From: Wyeomyia smithii
Taxonomy: Eukaryota; Arthropoda; Insecta; Diptera; Culicidae
Direction of reading: 5' to 3'
Length of the DNA: 64,000 nucleotides
Assembly (NCBI RefSeq): GCF_029784165.1
Contig: NC_073695.1
Span: 234,347,844 to 234,411,843, forward strand
Numbering within the stretch: position 1 is the stretch's first letter; the number at the start of each line of letters is the position of its first letter. The notes below the pieces were generated by a model. The model ran no database searches, was not told the DNA's origin, and worked only from the letters and a program-made list of their open reading frames with translations. Both the position numbers and the translations under genes were made by a program. Shown in pieces: positions 21,831 to 33,750 of the stretch.

Positions 21831-22389
21831 CGGTAGTGGCAGCGGCAGATTTTCCATGTGGGATATACGGTCCCTCCGGTGAACTCTGCCTGCCGTCTTA
21901 TTTCTAGTTTGAAGAACAGAAGGGAAGGGTTGTGTTCAAAGCCACGAACGCAAGTGACGTAGAACTGCATGTTCGTCGCAACACTTGCATTGTTGCATTC
22001 GGGGATGAACGCGAATTTCTTGAATGCTAAGACTACGATAGACTCTTTTCTCAATGTTAATAACTTTTCTCCAAGGCTATTTACTAGTGTAAATCTCTCA
22101 AAATAATGTGGTTGCCCTGTATGTTTTAAGTCGTGTAAGGGGCCCTAACTAATAATCCATATGGCCCCTAACTGGTTTTGAATCCTACGGCGTCAAATTA
22201 AAGATCATCAATGCGCCTTTCCGGAAAAATACCAAACCGTACTTAAAACTGCAATAACTTTGCAAAAATCATGATACAAACCGTAAATTGCCCTTTAGGT
22301 AGGTTCGAGACGCGGGGGACTCTATCTTTCGATAGTGTTTTGGAATCCTCAGAAAATTGTACATGAAATATCATATTTTCCTGGAGGCA

Positions 22390-25300
22390 AGTATGTTTTA
22401 TTTCAGAGATCTCTTTTAATCTTCAAGAACAAATGTAACTCTATTGTACTTTATGCTTTTTCTTCCATTTATAAAATAAAAATATTTGCTTTAGCTTTGA
22501 GCTGTCGAGATAACAGTCGCTGCAGTACGAGATCTTTCGTCCGAATATCATCAAAGAATGTGAAAAAATATACTATGCTTCCCTTTGGAAACTGAAATGC
22601 TAAGTACGTTAAATGCACTGATAAAGCATAAGTGGACACAGCTACTGTTTCAGACTATGCAACGGAAGGTACATTCTTCCACCCACGAGTCTCATTGCTT
22701 GGTGAAAATTGCGGAAACGTTTCAAGGTCAAATACCCACATGTATTTTCTATGCGATTGGCTTACTTCCCTAACATCAAAAATCGAAAAAAATAGAAGAA
22801 ATGATTCCACGCGTTAATTCATTGGCACCCGACATCAGCGACATAGAATGGAAATAATGTTGCTGCCACGAGATTGGTTCTTCCCACAATCGCTCATTTT
22901 GAGAGAAGCTCATTCTCTGAGCAGGTATCCAAGCATGGTCGACAGAATTATATACCCAGTAAACCAGGACTGCATTTTTTTTGCTGGATCGCCACCAGGG
23001 CGTTGCTAATTAAGCAGCAGCAGTAGCGGCAACGAATAGCAGCTGATATCAGCAGCGGTAATGGTCAACGGCAGGTGCAGCGGCACAACCTCTTCCCTTA
23101 GGGGCCATCCACATACCACGTGGACAGATTTTTGACGGTTTTTAACCAAGCGGTGCGGTGGGTGCGTTGGCTAGCACTTTCTCCAGCGAAAAGCTCTGCC
23201 GATTTTGGCACCACACAAATTTTATCAATCAAAATTTGTCAGCCGTCAAACTTTCACTGTAAAAACAGTGTTCTTTCTGTGCCTGATTCCCATTGTCGTA
23301 AATAGCACAGAGATGCCGTCAGCAACATATCCGATATTAAATTAAACAACAAATTGTCCTTTTGAGGACAAATTAAATACTTAATTCAAAAAGTTAATAC
23401 TTTTTTGTTCATTCTTTATACTTCATTCATAACACTGGTCGACAAAATGTAAAAAAGTGCATTCCAAAAGCTCAAACCGGAAAAAATGAAAGATTATAGC
23501 TATTCAAACATTCCTATGAATTTCGGTGCTCCTAGCCGTTATCAAAACACGTCAACAAATATGAGAGTGTCGTATAGAAATTGCTCACCGGGTTCGTCGC
23601 TTCAACATTATACTTACGAGGAAACTCATTTCAGTCTCTGAAAAAACGGTAATGGCTAGGGACACCAAAATTCCCAGAAATGGTTAAAAAGCTATAATCT
23701 TTTATATTCTTCGATTTGGGGGGGGGGGGGTAGATAGATCTCTTTTAATCTTCAAAGACAAATATAACTATATCATGCTTTTTCTTTCATTTATAGAATA
23801 AAGATAATATTTGCTTCAGTTTTGAGTTGACGAGATAAAAATCGCTGCTGTAAGAGATCTTTCGTCCGAACATTGTCAAAGAATGTGAAAAAAATATACT
23901 ATGCTTCCCATGGAAACTGAAATGCTAAGTACGTTAAATGCACTGATAAAGCATAAGTGGACACAGCTACTGTTTCAGACTATGCAACGGAAGGTACATT
24001 CTTCCACCCACGAGTCTCATTGCTTGGTGAAAATTACGGAAACGTTTCAAGGTCAAATACCCACATGTATTTTCTATGCGATTGGCTTACTTCCCTAACA
24101 TCAAAAATCGAAAAAAATAGAAGAAATGATTCCACGCGTTAATTCATTGGCACCCGACATCAGCGACATAGAATGGAAATAATGTTGCTGCCACGAGATT
24201 GGTTCTTCCCACAATCGCTCATTTTGAGAGAAGCTCATTCTCTGAGCAGGTATCCTAGCATGGTCGACAGAATTATATACCCAGTAAACCAGGACTGCAT
24301 TTTTTTTGCTGGATCGCCACCAGGGCGTTGCTAATTAAGCAGCAGCAGTAGCGGCAACGAATAGCAGCTGATATCAGCAGCGGTAATGGTCAACGGCAGG
24401 TGCAGCGGCACAACCTCTTCCCTTAGGGGCCATCCACATACCACGTGGACAGATTTTTGACGGTTTTTAACCAAGCGGTGCGGTGGGTGCGTTGGCTAGC
24501 ACTTTCTCCAGCGAAAAGCTCTGCCGATTTTGGCACCACACAAATTTTATCAATCAAAATTTGTCAGCCGTCAAACTTTCACTGTAAAAACAGTGTTCTT
24601 TCTGTGCCTGATTCCCATTGTCGTAAATAGCACAGAGATGCCGTCAGCAACATATCCGATATTAAATTAAACAACAAATTGTCCTTTTGAGGACAAATTA
24701 AATACTTAATTCAAAAAGTTAATACTTTTTTGTTCATTCTTTATACTTCATTCATAACACTGGTCGACAAAATGTAAAAAAGTGCATTCCAAAAGCTCAA
24801 ACCGGAAAAAATGAAAGATTATAGCTATTCAAACATTCCTATGAATTTCGGTGCTCCTAGCCGTTATCAAAACACGTCAACAAATACGAGAGTGTCGTAT
24901 AGTAATTGCTCACCGGGTTCGTCGCTTCAACATTATACTTACGAGGAAACTCATTTCAGTCTCTGAAAAAACGGTAATGGCTAGGGACACCAAAATTCCC
25001 AGAAATGGTTAAAAAGCTATAATCTTTTATTTTCTTCGATTTGGGGGGGGGGGGGGGGTAGATAGATCTCTTTTAATCTTCAAAGACAAATATAACTATA
25101 TCATGCTTTTTCTTTCATTTATAGAATAAAGATAATATTTGCTTCAGTTTTGAGTTGACGAGATAAAAATCGCTGCTGTAAGAGATCTTTCGTCCGAACA
25201 TTGTCAAAGAATGTGAAAAAAATATACTATGCTTCCCATGGAAACTAAAATGCTAAGTGCTCTAAATGCATTGATGAAGAAAAAGTGGACACAACTACTA

Positions 25301-25610
25301 TTTCAGACTATCCAACGGAAGCTACGAATTCTGAGTCTTATTGTATGGTAAAAATTACGGAAATGTTTCAAGGTCAAATACCCACATGTATTTGCTCTGA
25401 GATTGGCTTCCCCCTAACAAAAATCGAAAAAATTAATAGACGAAATGATTCCACGCGTTCATTCATTGGCTAGCAATGCCAGCCATTTGGCAATGCATTC
25501 ATCACCCGACGTCAGCGACATGAAATGGATATAATGTTGCTGCCACGTGATTGGTTCATTATCCAATCGCTCATTTTGAGAGAAGCTCATTCTCTGGTCG
25601 ACCGTCAAGA
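22390..25610 (+). repeat. Tandem array of a 1.3-kb repeat with a recent 1,325-bp duplication
   Basis: Three units begin near 22,400, 23,732 and 25,060. From about 22,585 to 25,240 the sequence is a near-perfect tandem duplication, period about 1,325 bp, with only a few substitutions and a G-tract of 12 (23718-23729) vs 16 (25043-25058). The middle unit is a chimera: its first ~180 bp match unit 3 and the rest matches unit 1. That is the mark of unequal crossing-over at the TGGAAACT block. Unit 3 is cut at a GGTCGAC near 25,596. The unit has no significant ORF. Confidence 0.85.
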
Positions 25611-25706
25611 GTTCCCTTTGATCTGGATTGGACCCCACCAGTGATAATTTATGAATTCAGATATCGTTGTTGGAACACAGTCCGATACTGTACAAGACCG
25701 GCACTG

Positions 25707-26378
25707 CCAGTGTTGCCAGGTATACAGATTTATGTGCATTATCCAGGTGTTTAAACATGCATCCAGATAGGCAGATTTGATGTCCAATCTTCCAGATTTT
25801 TCAGAAATGATCCAGATTTATACAGATTTTATTTACTCTGCTCCGCAACAAAGTCATCACTTCCAATTTTACACAAAATTTTGCAATTTAGTCACCTGAA
25901 ATGTTCCGTACCTTCAAATTTTTATCCGAAAAAATGACTTTTTGTTCCAGCCAGTGTTGCGAAATATCAACATTGCAAAATGAAATGATGCAACAGCAGT
26001 TTCACTCTCACTCTCTTCAAACCAATCTCCAATCTCAATGAAAATTATTTCACTGAAATATATTATATGACTCGAAATTATGTGATCTGGGTCAATCCAT
26101 TGTACTGAGTCGATGAAGTAGATAAGCAACTACATTCTCAACCGCATAAATATCGCTAAAGTAACGCAGCGTGTGCGAAATCACAGTAACGCTGCTTGTC
26201 AACAAAATCACTGTCAACTGAGTGGAGCCGAAAGCAATTTTCATTTTCAGCTCGTTCGTGCTGAAACTAATATCGATCACTGACAGTGGAATATTGCAAC
26301 CCTGGTCCCAGCAAATAACTTCCAAGTTTTCTTCTACTTTCTGCAGATTTCGACGAAATCGACCTGGCAACGCTGGGC
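25707..26378. mobile_element. Possible MITE with GTTGCCAGGT ends
   Basis: CCAGTGTTGCCAGGT near 25707 and its imperfect inverted counterpart ACCTGGCAACGCTGG near 26362-26376 bracket about 670 bp without coding potential. The left part contains many CAGATTT/CCAGATT repeats. No clear target duplication is visible, so the boundaries are tentative. Confidence 0.4.
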
Positions 26379-26400
26379 ATTGGTGATAGCGTGGTGCAGC

Positions 26401-26470
26401 GGTTCTCAACCTGGGGTACGCGTACCCCTAGGAGTACGCGAAAGCCTTCAGGTGCTCCCACAGATCGTTA
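26401..26470. mobile_element. hAT-like transposon terminus
   Basis: CAGCGGTTCTCAACCTGGGG followed by a perfect 16-bp palindrome (26413-26428) and a second TACGCG block resembles the ends of many hAT elements. I could not find the matching inverted end, so this may be a solo end or a decayed copy. Confidence 0.4.
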
Positions 26471-28440
26471 TTTTATAAAGAATGCACCAAAGGATCTGAG
26501 TACACCTTTCGAATCGTTATGACGTCCAGAATCTCTGGGCAAAAGTTCAAAATCGTCGCACGGTACATTTTTGAGTAATGCCCATTTGATGGTCGTAAAG
26601 TACAAAAAAGTGATCTAAAAACAACTAAACACTAATTGTAAAGCACGTTTTTCAACCATCATTTCACGAAATAACTTCCAAAATAGTTTCTACACATTCC
26701 AAGAATTATGTTTCATGACATTTGCAATTGGTGGAAAAATTTATTAATCCCACAGTGCACAGTAGTCTGAGCTCGAAAAATCGTGATCGTTCTAAATTTG
26801 ACTGGGATAACTTGATTTTTTGTACCAATGTCTTCAGCAAAATTGTTCCATTGAACAAGGCCTTACTTTTGGCCTTCTCGTTTTTTTTATCAATTCACCT
26901 AACAGTTAGATAAAAAAATGTTTTTTTCTAATTTTCAATATACCAGATTGCTTCCTTCAGCAAAGTTGTAGAAAAGTTTAAAAGAAAAACAATTGCTGAA
27001 TACTGCGATGTCCTATCTGTACGTTGAACACGACATAATAGAGTTTTTTGTGGAGCACCCCTCCTTAAAATCTGTTTTTGTCCATAACTTCGTCTGTGAT
27101 TGTCAAAACAATAAACTTTACAAAGTCGTGAGGGAAGCTTAGTTGAATGGATGAAATCTTAGAACATTTTGAATTGTTTCGACCATTACAGACAAAATTC
27201 GCATTTTTTTTAAAAATAACGGTCTGTGGGACACGCAAAGAAAAATCGCGTACGCGAAAGAAAAATCAGAAATGGCGGACAAAGCAAGTTTTAATAATAT
27301 TTCATTTGTTATGTTTGTACTTCAGAATTCTGCATTTTTTCATACAGTTAAGGATTAAAAAGTGTGACTGTCGATTTACACCCCATTATCGATTTACATT
27401 CTAATATAGTCACTTCTTAAGCGTGTTCAGGCTTATCATAATCCAGAGATATTGTTGCAGAAATTCGAAAAATGTGACGGATGTCATCTTTTCCAAGAGA
27501 ATAACGTTTGCGGTGAAAAAAATGGACAAAAATTGCCAATTTTTCATGGGTTTACCTTTAATCGCACTGACGAAACTACTCATACATCATCAATCATAGT
27601 AACCCATGAGTTAGCAAAAAAATTTGACAGCTCTATCAGTCAAACTCCAATGTCGAATTCGTTTTTACGGCAGGACTATCCCGTCCCGGACTACGCTTTG
27701 CAGCTAAAAAAAAACACTTCCCGAGCAGTAGCAATGGTGTGCGTAATACCAAAGGTAGCTGTCACTTTTGTTTTGGTCATTATCGCCATTGTCTTTTATC
27801 GCGTTTGTGCTACTGTACGAAAAATTTGCCAATTTACTGAAAAATCACAAAATAACAAAATAAAATAAATAAAATTCAACCTGATGTTTGACACGCGAAG
27901 AACAATGATCAAAGCAAACCGATTTTGACACATTTTTTTTTTATTTTGACACATACGTGTGAATGTGTTGGTGTCTTCAAAACTGCACTCTGTTTCTTGC
28001 GCGGACTGTCCGGGACAGAAAAAGGGTAGTCCGGGATAGTCCGGAAAATGTAAAAAAAACAGTGATAGGACAAAGTGTAGTCCGCGGGGTAGCTACACCG
28101 CAAAAACGAAAACGACATAACTGTGATGGCGAAAAAAGTGAAGCTACTCCGTTCAGAAGAGTTCGCATTTTAAGAACGGTACCCCGCCACGTCAAAAACG
28201 GACATCGTGCGGCACTTTGTAGACTCGTGCGGCACTATGGCTCTAAAATAAAGTTTTTTGGGTCAAAATAATTTCGATCACATTTTTGCAGCTTTGGAAA
28301 CAGTGTGCATCGCTTTTATTTTAAATCGTAGATGAATTAAACACACAAGTCATGATTTTTTTGGTATAGCAATCACTTGCAAAACCGAAAGTATTAAAGT
28401 GCTCCAAAGGGCCGAATGGCATATATCACTCGACTCAGCT
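26471..28440. other. No recognisable gene
   Basis: AT-rich DNA. A 138-codon + strand ORF (27452-27868) with one hydrophobic stretch shows no family I recognise and is probably chance. Near 28245-28281 a segment (TTTTTTGGGTCAAAATAATTTCG) resembles one arm of the fold-back element at 41872-42150. Confidence 0.4.
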
Positions 28441-28459
28441 CGACGAGCTGAGCATTTTC

Positions 28460-28468
<9 letters not shown>

Positions 28469-28500
<32 letters not shown>
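28469..28500. repeat. (GT)n microsatellite
   Basis: An almost pure GT run with short interrupted flanks (TATATGTG before, TATGTGTGCG after). It sits at the start of the tandem repeat that follows. Confidence 0.95.
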
Positions 28501-28501
<1 letters not shown>

Positions 28502-28504
28502 CGT

Positions 28505-29220
28505 TTTTATTCTCACTCACTTTTCTCAGGGATGGCTGGACCGATTTTCATGAAGTTAATTGCAAATAAAAGGTCTTGTTGCCCCAAAAGACTCTATTGA
28601 ATTTCATTGTAATCGGAATTTTAGTTTAGAGGTTATGTTTAAAAATGTGAAAATCATGAAACATAAATATCTCAGAAACTACACAACCGATTTGAACAAA
28701 ATTGATATCAAAAGAACGGGCTACCTAGAAAACCCTCAAGTTTTGAATTTCATGAAGATTGAACTTGTGGTTCAAGAGTCATGAAAAGAAACGTGTTCTG
28801 TAGACTGTTTAATCTCACTCATGTTTCTCAGAGATGGCTGTACCGATTTTCATAAAATCAGTGTCAAATTGAAGGTCTAGTTGCCCCATAAGACCCTATT
28901 GATTTGTTTTGCAATCGGACTATTACTTTGCCTGTTATGTTTAAAAATGTGAAATCCAGCTATACAAAGGAACATATTCCGAAGACTACTTGGACTCACT
29001 CACTTTTCTCAGAGATGGCTGACCCGATTTCCACAAAATTAGTGTCAAATGAATGGTCTAGCTGCCTCACCCTGTTAAATTTTACTGTAATCAAACTGTA
29101 ACTTCGTCTGTAGTGTACCGACTTGTGAAAATCACGAAACTTCATTATCTCAGAAAGTACACAACCGATTTGATCAATAGTATTATCAGATGAAGGGGCT
29201 AGTGAGGGGTTAACTGATGA
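28505..29220 (+). repeat. Three diverged tandem copies of a mosquito-type repeat
   Basis: Copies start near 28,510, 28,812 and 28,994 with the shared opening CTCACTNNNTTTCTCAG-GATGGCTG. They continue through CGATTTNCA-AAATTANTG and a block on TCTCAGAAANTACACAACCG. Copies are 200-300 bp, differently truncated and clearly old. Confidence 0.7.
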
Positions 29221-29227
29221 ATAATGA

Positions 29228-30160
29228 TTGAACACGTGGTTTCAAAGTTTGGCTGCCCTACACGTTCTCCGGCATCTACAATATCTTGACACAATTGGAC
29301 AACGATCAAAGCATCGAAAGAATGTCCAGTTCCAAAAGGAGCTGAAGAGGAAGACCGAGGAAAAAGTGGCTAAATCGCTGCGTGCACTTGGCCGGGAGGT
29401 TGGTGCATGCGGTAAAACAGTGAAAAAGTATTTGGAGAACATGGACATACATGTCAGGAAGCGGCAGTCCCGTCCACTGGTGCTAGTCTCGGAGCTGCAG
29501 GCAATGACGCAGCGACAGCGGTTGAATACGATGGTCAAGTCGATTTACCCGGCAAATCGCGATGTGGCAGTGGTGATGAACGACGAGACCCTCACCCTAG
29601 AAGACAACGATTAGCAGAGCACTCCGTATTTTACCTCCCCTACGAAGAAAGTGAGCACAGACGTGAAGTATATTTCACAGACCAAGTTCCCCAAGAAGGT
29701 GCAGCTGTGGCTGACAATCAGCGAGAAAGGAATGTCAAAGTTGCTCTTCTTTTGCTCCGGACTGGCCGTGAACGAGGAAATTTATAGTACGAAGTGCCTG
29801 CCAGAAGTTGCGTCGTTCATCAAGAAATACCATAAGTGCGAAGACACGTTGTTTTGGACAGATTTGGCGTCGGCCCACTACTCGAAGCGATCGTTGGAGG
29901 AGATGGAGCGGTTAAATATCGATGTGGTACCGAAGTCGGCGAATCCACCCAACGTCCCCCAGCTGCGTCCCATCGAGAATTTCTGGGCAAACTCGATGCG
30001 CAAGATCTATTCCAACAATTTTGTCGCGAAAACGGAGGAGGAATCAATAAAAAAACACAGAAAAAGCTTGAATACATGCCTGCACGCATGTTTTCGTCCG
30101 CCATGGCGAATGTTCCGGTTAACTGCCGGAAGGCCGCTTGTAAGGGCGTAAAATTTTTAA
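29228..30160 (+). pseudogene. Tc1/mariner transposase, DD37E (ITmD37E-like), with an in-frame stop
   Basis: Two ORFs in one frame (29228-29614 and 29651-30151) separated only by a TAG at 29612-29614 and a few codons. The product has an N-terminal basic helix-turn-helix-like part (about residues 40-80), then a first catalytic D in VMNDET. The second D is in FWTDLASAHY and the E is in RPIENFW; exactly 37 residues lie between this D and E, the signature of mosquito ITmD37E transposases. It would cut and paste elements flanked by its TIRs. The stop makes it inactive as written. The C-terminus decays after about 30,100, and I found no TIRs close by. Confidence 0.85.
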
Positions 30161-30343
30161 AACTTATAAACAACGCATATAATACTCATTACCGGGGACT
30201 CCTAGGCCAAATTAAGTTTGTAGGAACCGTTTTTACCTCAACCACCCAAGATTCAATATATAAAAGAAATATGTTACAAGTTTCTTGCAAAACAAAATTT
30301 ATATTAATCAGACCAATCAGATTCTCACAACACTTAAAACACA

Positions 30344-30985
30344 TTACTTCACATAACACTTAAACACATTAGCTTCTAGAGCACGGGCCGTGGCATTCTT
30401 CTTTCTGACTGCTTCATCTTGATCTGAACTCTCCTTCTTCTTTGTCTTCAACAATTCAACATATCGGCTATGTGAAACGCGAGCGTAATGGATTAACGAC
30501 TTGGTAATATCAATTTCGTCTTCACCACCGGCTTCCTGTACTGCATCGTACACCAACTACTGGATCAAAATCTCCTCAATAAACACGGTCAAGTTAGGAA
30601 GTTTCTTACCTAAACCAGCTATCAGATCTCTACAGAAAGTATCAAGGCGTTTCTCGCTACGGCGGTAGGAAGTCAGCAATGTCTTCGTCGAATGCATACT
30701 CAACAGTTGTGAGTATTCTTGGCGACATCTGTCAACTACAGTTCCCGCGAGATTATCTTTGTGAAACATTTGCTCTAGGCAAAATTCGAGCCGTTTGACA
30801 GCTACTTTCGGGGAGCTTACCGTGGTCAAGTTAGCTTCCAAGAGAAAGATGAATAAAAACAAAACTGATATAAGCACTGTGAGAAATGAGTTGAATATAC
30901 TGGCAGCCGGGGTGAGATTGTGCCATCCAGCCCGTGACCTGTCAGCCATCTCTTCCGAGTCAGAAGACCAGTCTTTCTTGGTCAA
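30344..30985 (-). pseudogene. Unrecognised ORF remnant with an in-frame stop
   Basis: On the minus strand one frame runs from 30985 to 30344, broken only by a TAG at 30557-30559, giving 142 plus about 71 codons. The product has a hydrophobic stretch (roughly residues 35-50), then a helical region rich in charged residues, and ends in a Lys/Glu-rich tail. I do not recognise a family. Just upstream on the same strand are CCGGGAAA repeats and a GGTGGCCACC palindrome typical of transposon ends, so it may be part of a decayed DNA element. Confidence 0.45.
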
Positions 30986-31069
30986 GTTTTCGAGAAAACT
31001 TATTCAAGAAATTTTAGTGATCGCCATGAGATAGCTGACAATCTTACCCCAGCTTGTAATATTCAGTGA

Positions 31070-31162
31070 AATTCCCGGTTTTTTCCCGGTTTCTCCCGGT
31101 TCCAAACAATTCCAGTTTTTTTCCCGGTTCTCCCGGTTTTCCCGGTTGGGTGGCCACCCTGA
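31070..31162. repeat. Degenerate TCCCGGTT tandem repeat ending in a GGTGGCCACC palindrome
   Basis: At least six close variants of TTCCCGGTT, followed by the perfect 10-bp palindrome GGTGGCCACC near 31150-31159. This combination looks like the terminus of a DNA transposon reading leftward. The other end was not found. Confidence 0.6.
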
Positions 31163-31321
31163 TAAGAGTTATCAGCATCAGCTGACTCTTCTGTGTGTGA
31201 TGAGACATTCCTTTCAATCTATAAATAACGCTTACACAGCAGTGTGTGTAGTTAGGAATGAGCAATAGAATAAGTCGGCAGTGGAATGTGATACGATATA
31301 GATTGTGGAACAGTACCACCG
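31163..31321. other. Short unassigned spacer
   Basis: No ORF or repeat recognised between the CCCGGTT repeat and the tRNA-like sequence. Confidence 0.4.
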
Positions 31322-31395
31322 TCCCCCGTAGTTTAATTGGTCAAAACACCATGCCGGAGACAGGGAGATTGCGGGTTCAAGTCCCGTCGGGATGC
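31322..31395 (+). tRNA. tRNA-like sequence (tRNA pseudogene or SINE head)
   Basis: Cloverleaf elements are visible: a D stem GTTT/AAAC, an anticodon stem CCATG/CAGGG with one mismatch, a 5-nt variable region, and a T arm GCGGG/CCCGT around TTCAAGT. The acceptor stem is imperfect. The B box GGTTCAAGTCC (31374-31384) and an A-box-like TAGTTTAATTGG are present. The anticodon loop reads CCGGAGA, lacking the invariant U33. I therefore favour a tRNA-derived pseudogene over a working tRNA. Confidence 0.5.
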
Positions 31396-32339
31396 GGTGT
31401 ATTTTTCCAAATCTGTATCATATTTCAGTTCGATTATTTTTCGCTTTCCCTACTTCACATACTGTCTGCTTAATGAACATAAAGAACCGATCATGTACAT
31501 TTTGTTCATTTGCTTAAAATGATGACCTGTGCAAAATTTCAGCTTAATCATACATGATTTAGCGCTTAATTTCATTGTTTTGACCTTCGAAAAGTAACAT
31601 TCCTAATAAAAAATTATGTTAATAATCATTGAAATGATTTACATGTAATTCGGTGGATCATTTTAATGTTTATTAGGCATTTTGTACTAGAATTTTTATT
31701 AGGGATGTCCACTTTTGAGGGTCAAAACATCAAAACTTTGATGCACCTTTTGAGGCACCCCTATATCATGTTCGATTGAGCTGAAATTTTACACAGATCA
31801 TTAAGTCCTACGTCAAGCCTGCGTTTATGCACATAGGCATATACCCTTTTCGTCGTTCCGACGGTTTGGAAAAGGTTACGAGAAAAATGGAACGGGAGGG
31901 GTGAGCATGCATAAACTGTTCTTTTTTTTTTCAAGGGATTTATAGATCCCACCGCTGTCACAAGAATGTAAGGGGCGTATCAAACCTCCTTTCCGAAATA
32001 TGTGATATCAGATTAGCCTTAAAATAACCCTCAAAGTTCAAATGTGCGGTTTTGTGACCGTATAGAATCCAGGTTGATTCAAGATTAGATTTATTGAATA
32101 GATCAAAAATAATTCTACTCTACTATTTTTTCCATGGTAACTAAATGCTGAATTTGCAAAATTCCTATTTTAGAATATGCAACGAAAGGTTGCACCGAAT
32201 GTCTGAACGTCTGTGGGAACATAACGTAAAGTTTTTCTTAATTCTGGGGAGTAGGCCGGTACACTGGCACCGACTAAAACCAATAGAAAAATCACTTAAA
32301 ACTTTCCTAAAAAGTACTTAAACATTTCAAACCTTACTT
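31396..32339. other. No recognisable gene
   Basis: AT-rich DNA. Short ORFs only, no terminal repeats recognised. Confidence 0.4.
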
Positions 32340-33490
32340 ACTTTGCTTTTAGGGCGGCAGACCGATTATCGATCTAATGCCGAATCCAGAATACGTCGCC
32401 ATGTCACTTGGTCTTGGGCTGCTATCGTCCAATCTCCCTTACACCTATTTCGCGGGGCCTACCTCGAAGTCGACGGCTTCTATCGAGATTTCTGCTAAAT
32501 ATAGACTTCGCTGGTCGTAAATAAATTCGTCAACTACTTCAAAAGTTTCCCCATCTAACACCTCAGCACCAACATCCGTCGGACTACCACACTCTCTACC
32601 AGCCACCATGTATTTCGTTTTGGCAGAGTTAAGGATGAGCCCTACTCTCGCACTTTCCCTCCTGGAAGGTCCGGAAGCCTCTTCCACTGCTCTACGGTTG
32701 ATACCAATGATCGCCTGCAAAACCTAGAAGCATGTAATAATGGTGCCGCTTCTTTGCATGCCAGCTCTCCGTATAGCACCCTCCAATGCGATGTTGAACA
32801 ATAAGTTTGACAGCCCGTCTCACTGCTTCAAACCATCTAACGTCACTAAGGAGTCCGATATCTAATCGGCAATCCTGATGCATGATGTGGAGCCTTCAAG
32901 GGTGGCACGAATTAGCCAAATTAGTTTGGTTGGGAAACCATGTTCGAGCATAAGTCGCCATAACTCATTTCTCTTAACTGTATCATACGCTGCCCTGAAG
33001 TTAATGAACTGATGGTGAGTCTACAAGTTGAATTCTCGAAATTTATCGAGTATCTGTCGCAGGGTGAACATTTGGTCCGTAGTGGAGCGTCCCCCTCGAA
33101 AACCACACTGGTAATCGTCAACAAAGGACTCCGACAACGGCTTCAGTCTATGAAACAGAACACGGGAGAGAATTTTGTAAACGGTGTTAAGGAGGGTTAT
33201 GCCCTGATAACTACTACAGCCCAGGCGGTGGCCTTTTCTCGTAGATCGGACATATGAGACCCTCCAACAAGTTCGATGGTAATTCTTCATCGGACCACAC
33301 TCTCAGGATGATTCGGTGTAAAGCACGATACAGCTGTTCGTTCACCACTTCGAAGAGTTCGGCAGTCCTTACCAGCTGCTTTGCAGTTCTTTAGCTCTTT
33401 CACTACTTTCTTCACCTCGTCCATGGATAGTGGATCTACAGCTTTGCCATCATTCTCAATCTCTATCCTGCTCCTTTCGACTACGCTGTT
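32340..33490 (-). pseudogene. RTE-type non-LTR reverse transcriptase remnant
   Basis: Minus-strand pieces in several frames follow the order of an RTE-clade RT. They read NCKAAGKD-like at about 33,400, YQGITLLNTVYKILS and CGFRGGRSTTDQMFTLRQIL at 33290-33021, a corrupted catalytic box (FAGD in place of FADD) near 32,730, and SAKTKYMVAGRE and EVVDEFIY near 32,640-32,540. Frameshifts and the lost aspartate make it dead. The wording of these blocks resembles mosquito RTE elements such as JAM1. The 5' endonuclease part is absent. Confidence 0.8.
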
Positions 33491-33540
33491 AGCCTAGGTC
33501 CATGCCGATTATTCAGATCCGTATTAATATCTGGATCTCC

Positions 33541-33750
33541 CAGTTGGTCTCGAGGTACGACGCTGGCCTAACAAGCCAGTCGTCATAGGTTCGTGTCTCG
33601 ACTCGGGAAAAACTGTCGGTGTCAGTAGGATCGTAGCGCTAGCTTCGCAATTGTCCTGTACACTAAACAGTTGGCTGCAAAATCTGTGTATAATAAAAAC
33701 AGAAGGTCAAGTTCGAATCTGAATGTAGCACCAAGGCTTTGCTTTTTATT
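33541..33750 (+). mobile_element. tRNA-related SINE (Feilai-like), copy 1
   Basis: About 210 bp matching 63573-63787. Shared blocks are a tRNA-like head with GACGCTGGCCTAACAAGCC, a decayed B box GGTTCGTGTCT, TGTCAGTAGGATCGT, ACAGTTGGCTGC, CTGTGTATAATAA and a tail AGCACCAAGGCTTTGCTTT. It is non-coding; RNA polymerase III would transcribe it from the A and B boxes. It directly abuts the RTE remnant. Confidence 0.8.

Noticed and set aside
22390..25610. A CRISPR-like or regulatory array
   Set aside because: The units are 1.3 kb with no spacer structure; this is an ordinary tandem duplication.
27452..27868. 138-codon ORF with one hydrophobic segment as a membrane protein
   Set aside because: No signal of selection or homology visible by eye in AT-rich repeat DNA.
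31322..31395. Functional tRNA-Ser(GGA)
   Set aside because: Anticodon loop lacks U33 and the acceptor stem is imperfect.
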